DNA of 64,000 nt from Filibacter tadaridae (GCF_900609045.1 NZ_UXAV01000017.1:80912-144911); one strand, 5' to 3'; positions 25,667 through 38,762 are shown, counted from the stretch's first letter. A program made the numbers and translations. Notes: generated by a model not told the origin, from the letters alone.

Positions 25667-28600
25667 ATGGCAACAGTCGAAATTTACGAACCGAAGAATC
25701 ACATCCGATTTGTCACTGCATCAAGTCTATTCGATGGGCACGATGCATCCATCAATATCATGCGCCGCATTTTACAAGCTAGCGGAGCAGAAGTCATTCA
25801 TCTAGGACACAATCGTTCTGTTGAAGAAGTAGTCAATGCGGCAATCCAGGAAGACGTCCAAGGTATCGCGATTTCGTCTTACCAAGGCGGTCACGTTGAA
25901 TACTTTAAATACATGTACGACCTTCTTGAGGAAAAAGGTGCGCCACAGATCCGCATTTACGGCGGAGGCGGAGGAGTCATCATTCCGAAAGAAATAAAAG
26001 AACTGCATGACTACGGCGTATCATGGATCTTCTCACCGGAAGATGGCCGCAAAATGGGCCTTCAAGGCATGATCAACCGCATGCTGGAAGAATGTGATTT
26101 CCTTACTGCAGTGGATAACGAAATTAATTATCTTGACCAAGTGAGTACGGACAAACCGGAAGTGCTCGCAAACCTTATTTCGTATGCAGAAGAAATGTAC
26201 GACCAAAACGATGCGGAAGCAAATCGTTTAATCGAAAAAGCCCGTTCACTTTCCAAAAATACGCCAGTCCTAGGAATTACGGGTACAGGTGGGGCAGGGA
26301 AAAGTTCTCTGACTGACGAATTAATTCGGAGATTCCTGCACGATTTATCGGACAAAAAAGTGGCAATCATCTCCATTGACCCCACAAAACAAAAAACGGG
26401 TGGCGCACTTCTTGGCGACCGAATTCGTATGAATGCCATCTTCAATAACCGCGTCTTCATGCGCAGCCTCGCAACACGCGGATCGCGGACAGAACTGTCA
26501 GGAGCACTTAGAGACGTGCTCGATATCGTGAAAACAGCTGGTTTTGACCTGATTATTGTCGAAACAAGCGGGATTGGCCAAGGGGATGCCCAAATCACCG
26601 AAGTATCCGATGCATCTATGTATGTTATGACAAGCGAATTCGGAGCGCCTACACAACTCGAGAAAATCGATATGATCGACTTTGCAGACCTTATCGTCAT
26701 TAACAAATTTGAGCGTAAAGGATCAGAAGATGCGCTTCGCCAGGTCCAAAAGCAGTATCAGCGTAGTCATCTTTTATTCGACAAGGAACTGGACACGATG
26801 CCTGTTTACGGCACGATTGCAAGCCAGTTCAACGACAAAGGGACGAATTCGCTTTTCGCAGCCCTCGTCACTGTGTTGAATGAAAAATGCGGACTCGACT
26901 GGGAAACGTCATATGCACAATTCGTAAAAACGCAAAAACAGAATGTCATCATTCCAAACGAACGTCACCACTACTTACGCGAAATCGCAGGTACAGTGCG
27001 TGATTACCATAAAAAGTCCGGCCAACAAGTCGACTTCGCACGCCGTTTGTTCCAGCTGGAAGGCGCAATCGAAGTTGTCAATGAAAAATCACCTAATGAT
27101 GCACTTACGTCTTCACTTCAATCACTTGCTGACGGCGTTCGCGACGAACTTTCCGCCGAATCAAAACGGATACTGGCAAACTGGGAACAGCTAAAAGAAG
27201 CCTATGCCGGTGACGAATTCGTTACGAAAGTACGCGACAAGGAATTGCGGACAATTTTAACAACAACAAGCCTATCCGGATTGAAGATACCGAAAGTGGC
27301 GCTGCCTAAATTCAAAGATTACGGGGAAATCCTTCGCTGGGTCTACAAGGAAAACGTGCCTGGTTCGTATCCGTATACAGCGGGCGTGTTCCCGTTCAAA
27401 CGTGAAGGCGAAGATCCAAAACGCCAATTCGCAGGCGAAGGAACGCCCGAACGGACAAATCGACGTTTCCATTACTTATCGAAAGACGATGACGCAAAAC
27501 GCCTATCGACAGCATTCGACTCCGTAACGTTATACGGTGAAGATCCTGATGAACGTCCTGATATCTACGGAAAAGTCGGAGAATCCGGTGTAAGCATCTG
27601 CACACTCGAAGACATGAAGAAATTGTATGCAGGTTTCGACCTATGCGCACCTGCAACCTCCGTGTCAATGACCATCAATGGTCCCGCACCGATTATTCTT
27701 GCCATGTTCATGAATACGGCAGTGGATCAGCAAGTGCGTCGCAAAGAGGAAGAAATCGGGCGCACACTGACGGTTGAAGAATTTACTGAAATGCGCGAAG
27801 CAACTCTCCAAGTTGTACGTGGAACTGTGCAAGCGGATATCTTGAAAGAAGACCAGGGGCAGAATACATGTATTTTCTCGACAGAATTTGCACTCCGCAT
27901 GATGGGGGATATCCAGCAATATTTCATCGACCAAAAAGTACGGAATTACTACTCGGTTTCGATTTCGGGCTATCACATCGCGGAAGCGGGCGCAAATCCG
28001 ATATCACAACTGGCATTTACACTGGCAAACGGTTTCACATACGTTGAGTATTATTTGAGCCGTGGCATGGATATTAATGACTTTGCACCAAATCTGTCAT
28101 TCTTCTTCTCAAATGGTCTTGACCCCGAGTACACTGTTATCGGCCGTGTCGCACGTCGTATCTGGGCCGTGACAATGCGTGAGAAATACGGTGCCAATGA
28201 ACGTAGCCAGAAATTGAAGTACCATGTCCAAACATCTGGACGTAGCTTGCACGCGCAGGAAATCGATTTCAATGATATCCGTACAACGCTTCAAGCACTT
28301 ATGGCACTTCAAGATAACTGTAACTCGCTTCATACAAACGCATACGACGAAGCAATCACAACACCGACGGAAGAATCGGTCCGTCGCGCAATGGCCATCC
28401 AAATGATTATCACAAAAGAACTAGGCCTTGCGAAAAATGAAAACCCGCTTCAAGGTGCATTCATCATCGAAGAACTGACGGATCTTGTCGAAGAATCTGT
28501 ATTGACGGAATTCGATCGCCTTAACGACCGCGGCGGCGTACTTGGTTCAATGGAAACACAATACCAACGCGGCAAAATTCAAGAAGAATCGATGCATTAC

Positions 28601-28924
28601 GAGATGAAAAAACATACAGGCGAGTTACCGATCATCGGCGTGAACACGTATTTGAATCCAAATCCGCCATCCACAGATGACATCGATAATATGGAACTCG
28701 CACGTGCAACAAAAGAAGAGAAAGAAACACAAATCACCAACTTACGAGCATTCCAACGGACACATGAGGAACAAACGGCAGATGCGCTGAAAAAGCTGAA
28801 GGAAGTAGCTGTTTCAGGCGGCAATATATTTGCGGAGCTTATGGAATCTGTAAAAGTTGCAAGCCTAGGTCAAATCACCAACGCACTTTATGAAGTCGGC
28901 GGGCAATATAGACGGAATATGTAA
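25667..28924 (+). CDS. icmF: Fused isobutyryl-CoA mutase IcmF (B12-dependent, with G-protein chaperone domain)
   Basis: A 1085-residue fusion. The N-terminal B12-binding domain has DGHD at residues 23-26, with His25 as the lower axial cobalt ligand. A G3E/MeaI-type GTPase domain follows with P-loop GTGGAGKS at 206-213. The large TIM-barrel mutase domain fills the C-terminal half (for example [15 protein letters not shown]). It interconverts isobutyryl-CoA and n-butyryl-CoA, linking valine and branched-chain degradation with the neighbouring butyryl-CoA enzymes. It needs adenosylcobalamin, which the upstream operon salvages. Some close relatives act on pivalyl- or isovaleryl-CoA; I cannot exclude that. 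A terminator follows. Confidence 0.93.
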   Translation: MATVEIYEPKNHIRFVTASSLFDGHDASINIMRRILQASGAEVIHLGHNRSVEEVVNAAIQEDVQGIAISSYQGGHVEYFKYMYDLLEEKGAPQIRIYGGGGGVIIPKEIKELHDYGVSWIFSPEDGRKMGLQGMINRMLEECDFLTAVDNEINYLDQVSTDKPEVLANLISYAEEMYDQNDAEANRLIEKARSLSKNTPVLGITGTGGAGKSSLTDELIRRFLHDLSDKKVAIISIDPTKQKTGGALLGDRIRMNAIFNNRVFMRSLATRGSRTELSGALRDVLDIVKTAGFDLIIVETSGIGQGDAQITEVSDASMYVMTSEFGAPTQLEKIDMIDFADLIVINKFERKGSEDALRQVQKQYQRSHLLFDKELDTMPVYGTIASQFNDKGTNSLFAALVTVLNEKCGLDWETSYAQFVKTQKQNVIIPNERHHYLREIAGTVRDYHKKSGQQVDFARRLFQLEGAIEVVNEKSPNDALTSSLQSLADGVRDELSAESKRILANWEQLKEAYAGDEFVTKVRDKELRTILTTTSLSGLKIPKVALPKFKDYGEILRWVYKENVPGSYPYTAGVFPFKREGEDPKRQFAGEGTPERTNRRFHYLSKDDDAKRLSTAFDSVTLYGEDPDERPDIYGKVGESGVSICTLEDMKKLYAGFDLCAPATSVSMTINGPAPIILAMFMNTAVDQQVRRKEEEIGRTLTVEEFTEMREATLQVVRGTVQADILKEDQGQNTCIFSTEFALRMMGDIQQYFIDQKVRNYYSVSISGYHIAEAGANPISQLAFTLANGFTYVEYYLSRGMDINDFAPNLSFFFSNGLDPEYTVIGRVARRIWAVTMREKYGANERSQKLKYHVQTSGRSLHAQEIDFNDIRTTLQALMALQDNCNSLHTNAYDEAITTPTEESVRRAMAIQMIITKELGLAKNENPLQGAFIIEELTDLVEESVLTEFDRLNDRGGVLGSMETQYQRGKIQEESMHYEMKKHTGELPIIGVNTYLNPNPPSTDDIDNMELARATKEEKETQITNLRAFQRTHEEQTADALKKLKEVAVSGGNIFAELMESVKVASLGQITNALYEVGGQYRRNM

Positions 28925-28940
28925 GAATAGTTTTGATTAG

Positions 28941-28977
28941 AAAAATCCACAAGGGCGTAGGTTCCTTGTGGATTTTT
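28941..28977 (+). terminator. Intrinsic terminator of icmF
   Basis: AAAAATCCACAAGG and CCTTGTGGATTTTT form a 14-bp stem ending in a T-run. Confidence 0.9.
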
Positions 28978-29056
28978 ACATTCTGCTATGGGACAATGAA
29001 TACTATATAAGAAGGTTCAAAAGTAAGTGCAACTACAATCCGAAAGAGGCGTTGCC

Positions 29057-29221
29057 ATGAAATTACATCAACATATTTTCATTATCGTGGTCCTTGTTAT
29101 CCTCACTATTTTGTTATACGATAAAGGTTTCGGAGCCGTTCCATTTTTACTTGCTGCACTCTATCTGGGTTTTATTTCCATGAAAGAACTGAAACACTTC
29201 AAAAAGAGTAAAAGAATGTAG
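29057..29221 (+). CDS. Small membrane protein, unknown function
   Basis: A 54-residue protein with two hydrophobic segments (about residues 7-22 and 27-43) and a basic C-terminal tail (KELKHFKKSKRM). I do not recognise a family. The ATG at 29057 has GAGG upstream; a TTG 30 bases earlier is less likely. It is isolated between the icmF terminator and rpoE. Confidence 0.6.
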   Translation: MKLHQHIFIIVVLVILTILLYDKGFGAVPFLLAALYLGFISMKELKHFKKSKRM

Positions 29222-29287
29222 CATAATCGGGACAATACTGTTTATAATGGTAGGTATGCTTGTGTTTAGAGAAAGGACGAATGTCAA

Positions 29288-29851
29288 TTGAATATCCATG
29301 AAATGACAAAAGACCAACTAAAAGAAGAATCCCTTATTAATATTGCCTTTGAGGTTTTGAATGAAACGCGTCAACCACTTACATTAATACAGCTAATGGA
29401 TGCAATCCGTAAGTTGAACGGTATCACAGAAAAACAAATGAAACAAAAGATGCAACAATTCTATACAGATATGAATATCGATGGAAGATTCCTTGCTATC
29501 AATGATAACCGCTGGGGCTTGCGCGAGTGGTACCCGGTTGACCAAATCGAAGTCGAAACGGCTCCTGTTGTAAAAGTTCGCAAAAAGAAAAAGAAAAAGA
29601 AAGATGAACTTGAAGATGAGGATATCGAAGAAGACGATGAGGACGAGGATGAATTGTTCGATGAGGACTTCGATGAATTGGTTGATGACGAAGATGACGA
29701 AGATGATGATGACGACGACGAAGATGAAGTCGTAGAAATCGAAGCGGATCTTATTGAACCTGATGACGAACTTGAAATTATCCCTGATGACGAAGAGTTG
29801 GAAATCGATGAAGAAGATGAGGACGACGAAGAAGAAGAGGAAGAGGAATAA
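29288..29851 (+). CDS. rpoE: RNA polymerase delta subunit RpoE
   Basis: A 187-residue protein. The N-terminal HARE-HTH domain (about 1-90, including NRWGLREWYPVDQI) binds core polymerase. A basic stretch (KVRKKKKKKK) and an unstructured, almost purely Asp/Glu tail from about residue 107 follow. Delta increases transcription specificity and recycling of polymerase in Firmicutes. TTG start with AAAGGA upstream. It precedes pyrG as in B. subtilis. Confidence 0.95.
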   Translation: MNIHEMTKDQLKEESLINIAFEVLNETRQPLTLIQLMDAIRKLNGITEKQMKQKMQQFYTDMNIDGRFLAINDNRWGLREWYPVDQIEVETAPVVKVRKKKKKKKDELEDEDIEEDDEDEDELFDEDFDELVDDEDDEDDDDDDEDEVVEIEADLIEPDDELEIIPDDEELEIDEEDEDDEEEEEEE

Positions 29852-29855
29852 TCTC

Positions 29856-31616
<1,761 letters not shown>

Positions 31617-31626
31617 TTTGCATACA

Positions 31627-31671
31627 AACTGCAGAATCCCATTCGAAGGAATGGAATTCTGCAGTTTTTTT
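31627..31671 (+). terminator. Intrinsic terminator of pyrG
   Basis: AACTGCAGAATCCCATTC pairs with GAATGGAATTCTGCAGTT (one mismatch) and is followed by a T-run. Confidence 0.9.
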
Positions 31672-31679
31672 CATGTTCG

Positions 31680-31994
31680 CGCTCAATCCATCGCCCCGCG
31701 CGCTCAAAGCATCCAGTTACGCGCTCAAAGAGGTGCCCCACGCGCTCAAAGCACCCAGTTACGCGCTCAAAGAAGTGCCCCGCGCGCTCAAAGCATCCAG
31801 TTACGCGCTCAAAGAAGTGCCCCGCGCGCTCAAAGCATCCAGTTACGCGCTCAAAGAAGTGCCCCGCGCGCTCAAAGCATCCAATATCGCGCTCAAAGAA
31901 GTGCCCCGCGCGCTCAAAGCACCCAGTTACGCGCTTAAAGAAGTGCCCCGCGCGCTCAAAGCATCCAGTTACGCGCTCAAAGAAGTGCCCCGCC
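31680..31994 (+). repeat. Helically phased direct-repeat array D (15 units, 21-bp pitch)
   Basis: CGCTCAAAG cores lie exactly every 21 bp from 31680 to 31974. Two unit types alternate, one continuing with CATCCAGTTAC and one with AAGTGCCCC, giving a 42-bp higher-order repeat; a further degenerate unit may follow at 31995. The array begins about 9 bp after the pyrG terminator and fills the gap before convergent ywjG. No stop codon occurs in several frames simply because 21 is a multiple of three. Confidence 0.92.
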
Positions 31995-32071
31995 CACTAG
32001 AACTAACCAACAAAAAAGCCGTCCAGAAGAAGGTATCCCCTCATCCAAACAGCTCATTCCTCGAAACCCCA

Positions 32072-32587
32072 TCAGTCATCCTTCACCATATCATCATACT
32101 CCATCTTCAATGCTTCATAAACGAACAGAGCGGCAAGCGCATGCGGTTGCACGATACGACCGCCATCTTCATCCGGCAATAGCCCTTTCATCAGGCCAGT
32201 GGAAATATATGTATAAGAAAGAGTAGCGAGTTCGTTATCCTCACCGGGTTTATCCGCCGCAAGCGTTGCAAATGGGATGAACCGACTCGCAAGAACGTGC
32301 GCGAGTTCAAGTGCATCTGAATCTGTCGCAAAACGAGTCAATATCCATACGCGATCTGCTGAACTAATTTCCATTCCAACCCTATAACGGACTGCGCCGC
32401 AAAATTGTTCAGCACCCTGTAACGCATTTTCAGTTACCGCGTCTAATCCATTAAAGCCCGCAAAAATCACACGACCTTCACCGATTGTCGCTTGAGCCAA
32501 GAGTCGCGCAGTCTCTTCAATCATACTGTCTTCATTCGCAACAATTCGCTGCAGAAGCCCCCCGATTTGTGTGGTTAACATTTTCAC
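32072..32587 (-). CDS. ywjG: DUF2529 family protein YwjG
   Basis: A 171-residue protein of the YwjG/DUF2529 family, with a SIS-like (sugar isomerase) fold suggested by the GRVIFAGFNGLDAVTENALQ segment; the function is unknown. GTG start with a strong AGGAGGTGAT ribosome-binding site. It is on the minus strand between pyrG and spo0F; in B. subtilis the gene also sits between these two. Array D lies beyond its 3' end, with no hairpin terminator that I can see before it. Confidence 0.82.
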   Translation of the reverse strand: MKMLTTQIGGLLQRIVANEDSMIEETARLLAQATIGEGRVIFAGFNGLDAVTENALQGAEQFCGAVRYRVGMEISSADRVWILTRFATDSDALELAHVLASRFIPFATLAADKPGEDNELATLSYTYISTGLMKGLLPDEDGGRIVQPHALAALFVYEALKMEYDDMVKDD

Positions 32588-32659
32588 GGAAAATCACCTC
32601 CTATCTAGTATCTGTTTCTATTATTTTATCATTTTTAGTCCTATCAATGTTGAATGAAC

Positions 32660-32831
32660 GATTCTATGTAATCTCCAGCGAAGGCGCCTAACTGGGGTAG
32701 CTGAAGCAATAAGACTGACAGCGGTCCTTTGTCTGGCTTATTGCGGGAGACATCCCCAAGCGCCGAGCGTTGTTGAGGGGATTTCTTTATCTCATCATAC
32801 ACATTAGTAAAAAAGTGGAATAAATAGAATC
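32660..32831 (+). repeat. Dispersed hairpin element, copy 2, with terminal inverted repeats
   Basis: The hairpin core has GGCGCC (32683) opposite GCGCC (32760-32764), GGGG (32694) opposite CCCC (32754-32757), and GCAATAAG (32706-32713) opposite CTTATTGC (32737-32744). The longer element is bounded by GATTCTAT (32660-32667) and its perfect inverse ATAGAATC (32824-32831). It lies in the divergent ywjG-spo0F gap, so it is not tied to the end of a gene. No coding capacity. Confidence 0.8.
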
Positions 32832-32873
32832 TAAGAAACTTTTTCATTCAAAATAAAGGGTTTTACAACTTTA

Positions 32874-32892
32874 TTGTCAAATAAGGTATAAA
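32874..32892 (+). promoter_or_regulatory. Possible spo0F promoter region with a 0A-box-like site
   Basis: TTGTCAAA (32874-32881) differs by one base from a Spo0A box (TTGTCGAA), and TATAAA (32887-32892) could be a -10. spo0F is controlled by Spo0A and sigma-H in B. subtilis; here the match is suggestive only. Confidence 0.35.
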
Positions 32893-32921
32893 TGAGCTTA
32901 AAGGGGAAAGAGGGCATGTGA

Positions 32922-33281
32922 ATGAGAAAACTGTTAATCGTAGATGACCAATCAGGCATCCGACTTCTGCTTGACGAAGTGTTTAAGAAAGAAGGGTTTG
33001 TGACTCGACTTGCAGCCAATGGGGCGGAAGCACTTGAGGCCGTTCAAGATGAAGTACCGGGCTGTGTATTACTGGATATGAAAATGCCCGGTATTGATGG
33101 TATTGAAGTATTAAAAAGCCTGAAAAAGAATTGGCCTGATTTGCCAGTTATCATGATGACGGCATATGGCGAAATTGAACTGACTGAAGACGCATTGAAA
33201 CTGGGTGCAGTGAAATATTTTACGAAGCCTTTCGATATTTATGAAGTGCGCGATGCAGTCAATGCGCTATTTGTAAACTGA
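32922..33281 (+). CDS. spo0F: Sporulation phosphorelay response regulator Spo0F
   Basis: A single-domain receiver of 119 residues with no output domain. It takes phosphate from sporulation kinases and passes it to Spo0B. The acidic pocket is D8-D9, the phosphorylated Asp is D52 in LLDMKMPG, and the switch Thr and Lys are in MMTAYGE and FTKPFD. Its place before fba is conserved. A terminator and then fba follow. Confidence 0.94.
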   Translation: MRKLLIVDDQSGIRLLLDEVFKKEGFVTRLAANGAEALEAVQDEVPGCVLLDMKMPGIDGIEVLKSLKKNWPDLPVIMMTAYGEIELTEDALKLGAVKYFTKPFDIYEVRDAVNALFVN

Positions 33282-33283
33282 CA

Positions 33284-33318
33284 AAACAGGCAGTGGTAAA
33301 CACTGTCTGTTTTTGTTA
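33284..33318 (+). terminator. Intrinsic terminator of spo0F
   Basis: AACAGGCAGTG and CACTGTCTGTT pair around a GTAAA loop, followed by a T-run. Confidence 0.85.
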
Positions 33319-33388
33319 TGATAATGGAGGTATATAAGTGAAAGATGACTTTATTATAGATAGTTCAATTTCCGAAGGAGGAATTTGC

Positions 33389-34246
33389 ATGGCACTTGTT
33401 TCGATGAAAGAAATGATGATTAAAGGGAAAAAAGAAGGATATGCAATTGGTCAATTCAATATCAATAATCTGGAGTACACACAGGCTATTCTACAAGCCG
33501 CGCAGGAAGAGCAATCGCCCGTCATCCTTGGTGTTTCAGAAGGTGCAGCACGATATATTGGTGGATTTACAACAGTTGTCCACATCGTGAAGGGCCTTAT
33601 GATTGACTATAAAATTACTGTTCCCGTTGCCATCCATTTGGATCATGGCTCAAGCTATGAAAAATGTGTTGAAGCGATTGACGCGGGTTTCACTTCCGTT
33701 ATGATTGACGCTTCAGCTAAACCGCTTGCGGAAAATATTGAAATTACAAAAAGTGTTGTTGAATATGCTCATGCACGTTCTGTTTCTGTGGAAGCGGAAC
33801 TAGGTGTCGTAGGCGGCCAGGAAGACGATACGATTGCGGAAGGCGTTATCTATGCGGATCCGGCAGAATGCAAACAACTTGTGGATAATACAGGAATTGA
33901 TTGCCTAGCGCCTGCACTTGGCTCCGTACATGGACCGTATAAAGGTGAACCGAACCTTGGATTCGAAGAGATGGAGGAAATCTCGAAACAATCCGACTTA
34001 CCACTCGTCTTACATGGTGGAACAGGAATCCCGACGAAAGATATCCAACGTTCTATTTCACTAGGCACGTCTAAAATAAATGTCAATACAGAAAACCAAA
34101 TTGAAGGAACGAAAGCTGTTCGCGAAAAACTTGCTGCGGATGCCGAAGTATACGATCCACGGAAATACTTGACGCCGATGCGCGATGCCATTAAAAAAAC
34201 GGTTATCGGCAAAATGCGTGAATTCGGAAGCTCGCAAAAAGCGTAA
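33389..34246 (+). CDS. fba: Class II fructose-bisphosphate aldolase
   Basis: A 285-residue zinc aldolase splitting fructose-1,6-bisphosphate in glycolysis and joining trioses in gluconeogenesis. Zinc and substrate motifs include HLDHGS (about 82-87), [20 protein letters not shown] and LHGGTG. The ATG at 33389 follows AAGGAGGAA; the in-frame upstream extension is rejected. Confidence 0.95.
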   Translation: MALVSMKEMMIKGKKEGYAIGQFNINNLEYTQAILQAAQEEQSPVILGVSEGAARYIGGFTTVVHIVKGLMIDYKITVPVAIHLDHGSSYEKCVEAIDAGFTSVMIDASAKPLAENIEITKSVVEYAHARSVSVEAELGVVGGQEDDTIAEGVIYADPAECKQLVDNTGIDCLAPALGSVHGPYKGEPNLGFEEMEEISKQSDLPLVLHGGTGIPTKDIQRSISLGTSKINVNTENQIEGTKAVREKLAADAEVYDPRKYLTPMRDAIKKTVIGKMREFGSSQKA

Positions 34247-34328
34247 AAACGATTGGGGAAAGGAAGGGGGAAGCATCCGATGAAGATGTATTCCCTTCTT
34301 TTCCATTCCAAATTAGGGGGAGCTATTC

Positions 34329-34976
34329 ATGAAGTTTTTCATTGACACAGCAAATTTCGAAGAGATTAAAGAAGCGCATAGTTGGGGCATTTTATCAGGC
34401 GTTACAACAAATCCATCCCTGGTGGCTAAAGAAGATGTACCCTTCCACGAACGTTTACGTGAAATCGCAGCACTCGTTCCCGGGTCTGTCAGTGCGGAAG
34501 TTATCGCCCTAGATGCAAAAGGAATGATTGAAGAAGGACGCGAACTTGCGAAAATCGCTCCGAATATTACTGTGAAACTACCAATGACGCCTGAAGGACT
34601 GAAAGCTTGTTCCGTGTTCAGAAATGAAGGTATTAAAACGAATGTCACACTAATTTTCAGTGCAAACCAAGCACTTCTAGCCGCGCGTGCAGGTGCTACA
34701 TACGTGTCGCCGTTCCTAGGTAGACTCGATGACATCGGGCAAGATGGTATAAATTTGATCGGAACGATTGCAGATATTTTCACCATTCACGACATGGATA
34801 CGGAAATTATCGCAGCATCAATCCGCAGTCCTCAGCATATAACAGATGCAGCGCTTCAAGGGGCCCATATTGCAACTACGCCGTTCAAAGTGCTGACACA
34901 GCTTTTCAAACACCCGCTGACGGACAAAGGGATTGAAGCATTTCTTGCCGACTGGGAAACTAGAAAGAACAAGTAA
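34329..34976 (+). CDS. tal: Transaldolase (small, TalC/YwjH type)
   Basis: A 215-residue TIM-barrel Schiff-base aldolase of the short transaldolase/fructose-6-phosphate aldolase group. It has FFIDTAN at the N-terminus, GVTTNPSLV, and the Schiff-base Lys in ITVKLPMT near residue 83. It acts in the non-oxidative pentose phosphate pathway. The intergenic region before it has a GGGGGAG ribosome-binding site. Confidence 0.92.
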   Translation: MKFFIDTANFEEIKEAHSWGILSGVTTNPSLVAKEDVPFHERLREIAALVPGSVSAEVIALDAKGMIEEGRELAKIAPNITVKLPMTPEGLKACSVFRNEGIKTNVTLIFSANQALLAARAGATYVSPFLGRLDDIGQDGINLIGTIADIFTIHDMDTEIIAASIRSPQHITDAALQGAHIATTPFKVLTQLFKHPLTDKGIEAFLADWETRKNK

Positions 34977-34996
34977 TGCACTAAAGGAGAAGTTTT

Positions 34997-36274
34997 ATGG
35001 ATGTTTATAAAATAAAAGGCGGTAAACCACTACAAGGAACGATTAAAGTGAGTGGTGCAAAAAACAGTGCTGTCGCCCTTATTCCTGCCTCAATCTTGGC
35101 GGATTCACTCGTAACGATCGAGGGATTACCGGAGATTTCAGATGTAGCAATCCTTCAGGAGTTATTGGAGGACATCGGTGGGAAAGTGGATTTTGATGCT
35201 GGGAAAATGAGTATTGATCCAACGAATATGATTGCTATGCCTCTTCCAAACGGCAACGTGAAAAAACTTCGTGCATCTTATTATTTAATGGGTGCAATGC
35301 TTGGAAGATTCAAGAACGCGGTCATTGGGTTGCCGGGTGGCTGCCATTTAGGCCCGCGCCCGATTGATCAGCATATCAAAGGCTTTGAAGCACTCGGAGC
35401 GAAAGTAACAAATGAGCATGGCGCCATCTATTTACGTGCAGAGGAACTTCGCGGCGCTAAAATTTACTTGGACGTTGTCAGCGTTGGCGCGACTATCAAT
35501 ATTATGCTTGCAGCGGTCCTGGCAAAAGGACGCACGACAATTGAAAACGCCGCAAAAGAACCTGAGATTGTAGATGTAGCAACTTTACTATCGAACATGG
35601 GCGCTAACATTAAAGGTGCTGGAACGAACGTGATCCGGATTGAAGGTGTCGAAAAGCTCCACGGAACAAAGCATACGATTATCCCGGATCGAATTGAAGC
35701 GGGTACGTTTATGATTATGGCTGCGACTGCAGGCGATGGAATTACAATTGATAATGTTATCCCGTTCCATGTGGAAGCGCTGACGGCGAAGTTGCGTGAA
35801 ATGGGCGTTAATATCGTTGAAGGTGAAGAACAGATCTTTATTCCGAAGTCGGAGAACTTGCATGCAGTCGATGTGAAAACGCTCGTCTATCCAGGTTTTC
35901 CAACAGACTTGCAGCAACCATTTTCCGTTCTACTTACACAGGCAATCGGATCATCAGTTATAACGGATACAGTATATTCCGCCCGTTTCAAGCAGCTTGA
36001 CGAGTTGCGTAGGATGAATGCAGATGCACGAGTTGAAGGTCGGGCAGCAATTTTGTCAGGACCAACACCTCTCCAAGCAGCCACTGTTCGTGCTTCCGAT
36101 CTGCGTGCAGGCGCAGCGCTTGTTATTGCAGGACTCATCGCAGATGGGGAAACGGAAGTACAGGAAATTCAACATATCGAACGTGGATACAGTTCATTAA
36201 TCGCAAAACTCCAAGGAATCGGGGCGGATATTCGAAAAATATCTATTCCTGAAAAACCGGCCGCTGACAAATGA
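34997..36274 (+). CDS. murA2: UDP-N-acetylglucosamine 1-carboxyvinyltransferase, second copy (MurA2/MurZ)
   Basis: A 425-residue EPSP-synthase-fold enzyme catalysing the first committed step of peptidoglycan synthesis. The active-site Cys that reacts with PEP and is the fosfomycin target is in [16 protein letters not shown]. The position between tal and glpX is that of B. subtilis murAB. A second paralogue lies at 60797, as is usual in low-GC Gram-positives. Confidence 0.94.
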   Translation: MDVYKIKGGKPLQGTIKVSGAKNSAVALIPASILADSLVTIEGLPEISDVAILQELLEDIGGKVDFDAGKMSIDPTNMIAMPLPNGNVKKLRASYYLMGAMLGRFKNAVIGLPGGCHLGPRPIDQHIKGFEALGAKVTNEHGAIYLRAEELRGAKIYLDVVSVGATINIMLAAVLAKGRTTIENAAKEPEIVDVATLLSNMGANIKGAGTNVIRIEGVEKLHGTKHTIIPDRIEAGTFMIMAATAGDGITIDNVIPFHVEALTAKLREMGVNIVEGEEQIFIPKSENLHAVDVKTLVYPGFPTDLQQPFSVLLTQAIGSSVITDTVYSARFKQLDELRRMNADARVEGRAAILSGPTPLQAATVRASDLRAGAALVIAGLIADGETEVQEIQHIERGYSSLIAKLQGIGADIRKISIPEKPAADK

Positions 36275-36358
36275 AGGGCCAAGTGCTACAAAAGATTATG
36301 CTATAATTAAATTGAGCACTAAAACTTACGGGTTCACCGTGAAACGGGAGGAACAAAA

Positions 36359-37324
36359 ATGGAACGCAGTTTATCGATGGAATTAGTTCGTGTCACAGAA
36401 GCGGCAGCAGTTTCAGCTGCACGCTGGATGGGACGCGGTTTGAAGAATGAAGCGGACGACGCAGCAACTACTGCAATGCGTACAGTTTTTGATACGATCC
36501 CAATGCAAGGTATCGTTGTAATTGGCGAAGGCGAGATGGATGAAGCGCCGATGCTATATATAGGTGAAGAACTCGGAACGGGTACCGGTCCTTTAGTGGA
36601 CGTAGCGGTAGATCCTCTTGAAGGAACAAATATTGTTGCGGCGGGCGGCTGGAATGCACTTGCTGTTATAGCAATCGCCGATAAAGGCAATCTTCTTCAC
36701 GCACCGGATATGTATATGGATAAAATTGCAGTCGGCCCTGCTGCGGTCGGTAAAGTTGATATTGACGCATCCGTAACAGACAATCTTCACGCTGTTGCTA
36801 AGGCGAAAAATAAAGACATCGGTGACGTTGTTGCCACTGTTTTGAATAGAGAACGTCATGCAGGAATCATTGAAGAAATCCGTGCTGCAGGCGCACGCAT
36901 CAAACTCATCAACGACGGCGATGTTGCAGCTGCCATTAATACGGCATTCGACGATACGGGAGTAGACATCTTGTTCGGACTTGGCGGTGCACCGGAAGGC
37001 GTTATCGCGGCGGTTGGACTCAAATGTCTTGGCGGCGAAATCCAAGGTCGTCTCGTACCTTCAGATGATGCAGAACGCGAACGTTGCGAGAAGATGGGCA
37101 TCGATGTAAGCAAAGTGCTTTACATGGACGACCTTGTCAAAGGGGACGATGCAATCTTTGCTGCAACAGGTGTAACTGACGGTGAATTACTTCGCGGTGT
37201 ACAATTTAAAGGCGGATATAGTGAGACGCACTCACTTGTCATGCGTTCCAAATCGGGCACAGTCCGATTCGTGGAAGGTCGTCACAGCATGAAGAAAAAA
37301 CCTCTGCTCGTTATGCAAGACTGA
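36359..37324 (+). CDS. glpX: Class II fructose-1,6-bisphosphatase GlpX
   Basis: A 321-residue metal-dependent phosphatase for gluconeogenesis. Metal and substrate motifs are [11 protein letters not shown] (about 58-68), VDPLEGTN (86-93) and [10 protein letters not shown]. Good AACGGGAGG ribosome-binding site. It matches B. subtilis YwjI, also placed between murAB and rho. Confidence 0.93.
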   Translation: MERSLSMELVRVTEAAAVSAARWMGRGLKNEADDAATTAMRTVFDTIPMQGIVVIGEGEMDEAPMLYIGEELGTGTGPLVDVAVDPLEGTNIVAAGGWNALAVIAIADKGNLLHAPDMYMDKIAVGPAAVGKVDIDASVTDNLHAVAKAKNKDIGDVVATVLNRERHAGIIEEIRAAGARIKLINDGDVAAAINTAFDDTGVDILFGLGGAPEGVIAAVGLKCLGGEIQGRLVPSDDAERERCEKMGIDVSKVLYMDDLVKGDDAIFAATGVTDGELLRGVQFKGGYSETHSLVMRSKSGTVRFVEGRHSMKKKPLLVMQD

Positions 37325-37334
37325 ATACCTCATC

Positions 37335-37358
37335 GCCTGGCTAACCGCCGGGCGTCTT
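37335..37358 (+). terminator. Weak hairpin after glpX
   Basis: CGCCTGG and CCGGGCG form a 7-bp stem; the following TCTTCCTTT is only a weak T-run. Confidence 0.4.
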
Positions 37359-37448
37359 CCTTTATGCAGGAATAACCTGTATAACGCTTACCGAATGATT
37401 AGAAAACCTCTACCCGTATACCCATCAACTAAAAGAGTGGTGCGAAAA

Positions 37449-38732
37449 ATGACAATACTGACGCTGTCGGCGCTGGAAAATATGACATTAAAAGAGTTAT
37501 ATGCCCTCGCTAAAGAATATAAAATTGCTTATTACAGCAAACTAACTAAAAGAGAACTAATCTTCTCAATACTAAAGACAAGAGCTGAGCAGGAAGGGTA
37601 TTTCTTCATGGAAGGGGTTCTTGAAATCATCCAATCGGAAGGTTACGGATTCCTACGCCCAATCAATTACTCCCCAAGCTCTGAAGATATTTATATATCC
37701 GCTTCACAAATCCGCCGTTTCGATCTTCGCAATGGTGATAAAGTCGCGGGGAAAGTTCGTCCTCCGAAGGAATCGGAACGCTATTATGGACTCCTTCAAG
37801 TGGAAGCAGTAAATGGTGAAGATCCCGAAGTGGCACGCGAACGTGTACATTTTCCTGCACTTACACCGCTTTATCCCGATCGTCATATTAAACTTGAAAC
37901 AGATCCAGCCAAGTTATCGACACGTATCATGGACCTCGTGTCACCTGTAGGTTTCGGTCAACGCGGTTTAATCGTCGCCCCGCCTAAAGCAGGGAAAACG
38001 TTGTTATTGAAAGAAATTGCGAATTCCATCACAACGAATCATCCAGATGCGGAGCTTATCGTATTGTTAATCGATGAACGTCCGGAAGAAGTAACCGATA
38101 TCGAGCGTTCCGTCAAAGCCGATGTCGTCAGTTCAACGTTTGATGAAGTACCCGAAAATCACGTAAAAGTGGCGGAACTCGTACTGGAACGTGCAATGCG
38201 ACTCGTCGAGCATAAACGCGATGTCGTCATCTTAATGGACTCTATCACGCGACTTGCACGGGCATACAACCTTATCATTCCGCCAAGCGGACGTACACTT
38301 TCCGGCGGTATCGATCCAGCTGCATTCCACCGGCCAAAACGTTTCTTCGGAGCAGCTCGTAATCTCGAAGAAGGTGGAAGTTTAACAATACTTGCAACTG
38401 CACTGATTGACACGGGTTCACGTATGGATGAAGTTATCTACGAAGAGTTCAAAGGGACAGGCAACATGGAACTCCACCTGGATCGCCATCTTGCAGAACG
38501 CCGAATCTTCCCGGCACTCGACATCCGCCGCTCAGGCACCCGGAAAGAAGAACTACTTATTCCACCCGACCAAATCGAAAGACTGTGGGCAATCCGTAAA
38601 ACATTCTCAGACTCGCACGACTTTGCAGAACGTTTCCTAAAGAAACTACGTCAAACAAAAACCAACGAAGAATTCTTTGACAAACTCAACGAGGACATGA
38701 AAAACCAACGAGGCGGCAAAGGATTATTATAA
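37449..38732 (+). CDS. rho: Transcription termination factor Rho
   Basis: A 427-residue hexameric RNA helicase, the same length as B. subtilis Rho. The N-terminal Rho-N helices (MTLKELYALAKEY, SKLTKREL) and cold-shock-type RNA-binding domain (GFLRPINYSPSSEDIYIS) precede the ATPase with Walker A PPKAGKT and Walker B VVILMDSITRLARA. The ATG at 37449 matches the conserved start; 18 in-frame upstream codons are rejected. Confidence 0.95.
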   Translation: MTILTLSALENMTLKELYALAKEYKIAYYSKLTKRELIFSILKTRAEQEGYFFMEGVLEIIQSEGYGFLRPINYSPSSEDIYISASQIRRFDLRNGDKVAGKVRPPKESERYYGLLQVEAVNGEDPEVARERVHFPALTPLYPDRHIKLETDPAKLSTRIMDLVSPVGFGQRGLIVAPPKAGKTLLLKEIANSITTNHPDAELIVLLIDERPEEVTDIERSVKADVVSSTFDEVPENHVKVAELVLERAMRLVEHKRDVVILMDSITRLARAYNLIIPPSGRTLSGGIDPAAFHRPKRFFGAARNLEEGGSLTILATALIDTGSRMDEVIYEEFKGTGNMELHLDRHLAERRIFPALDIRRSGTRKEELLIPPDQIERLWAIRKTFSDSHDFAERFLKKLRQTKTNEEFFDKLNEDMKNQRGGKGLL

Positions 38733-38762
38733 TGAACTGACCGGCACTGGGTGTGATACAAA

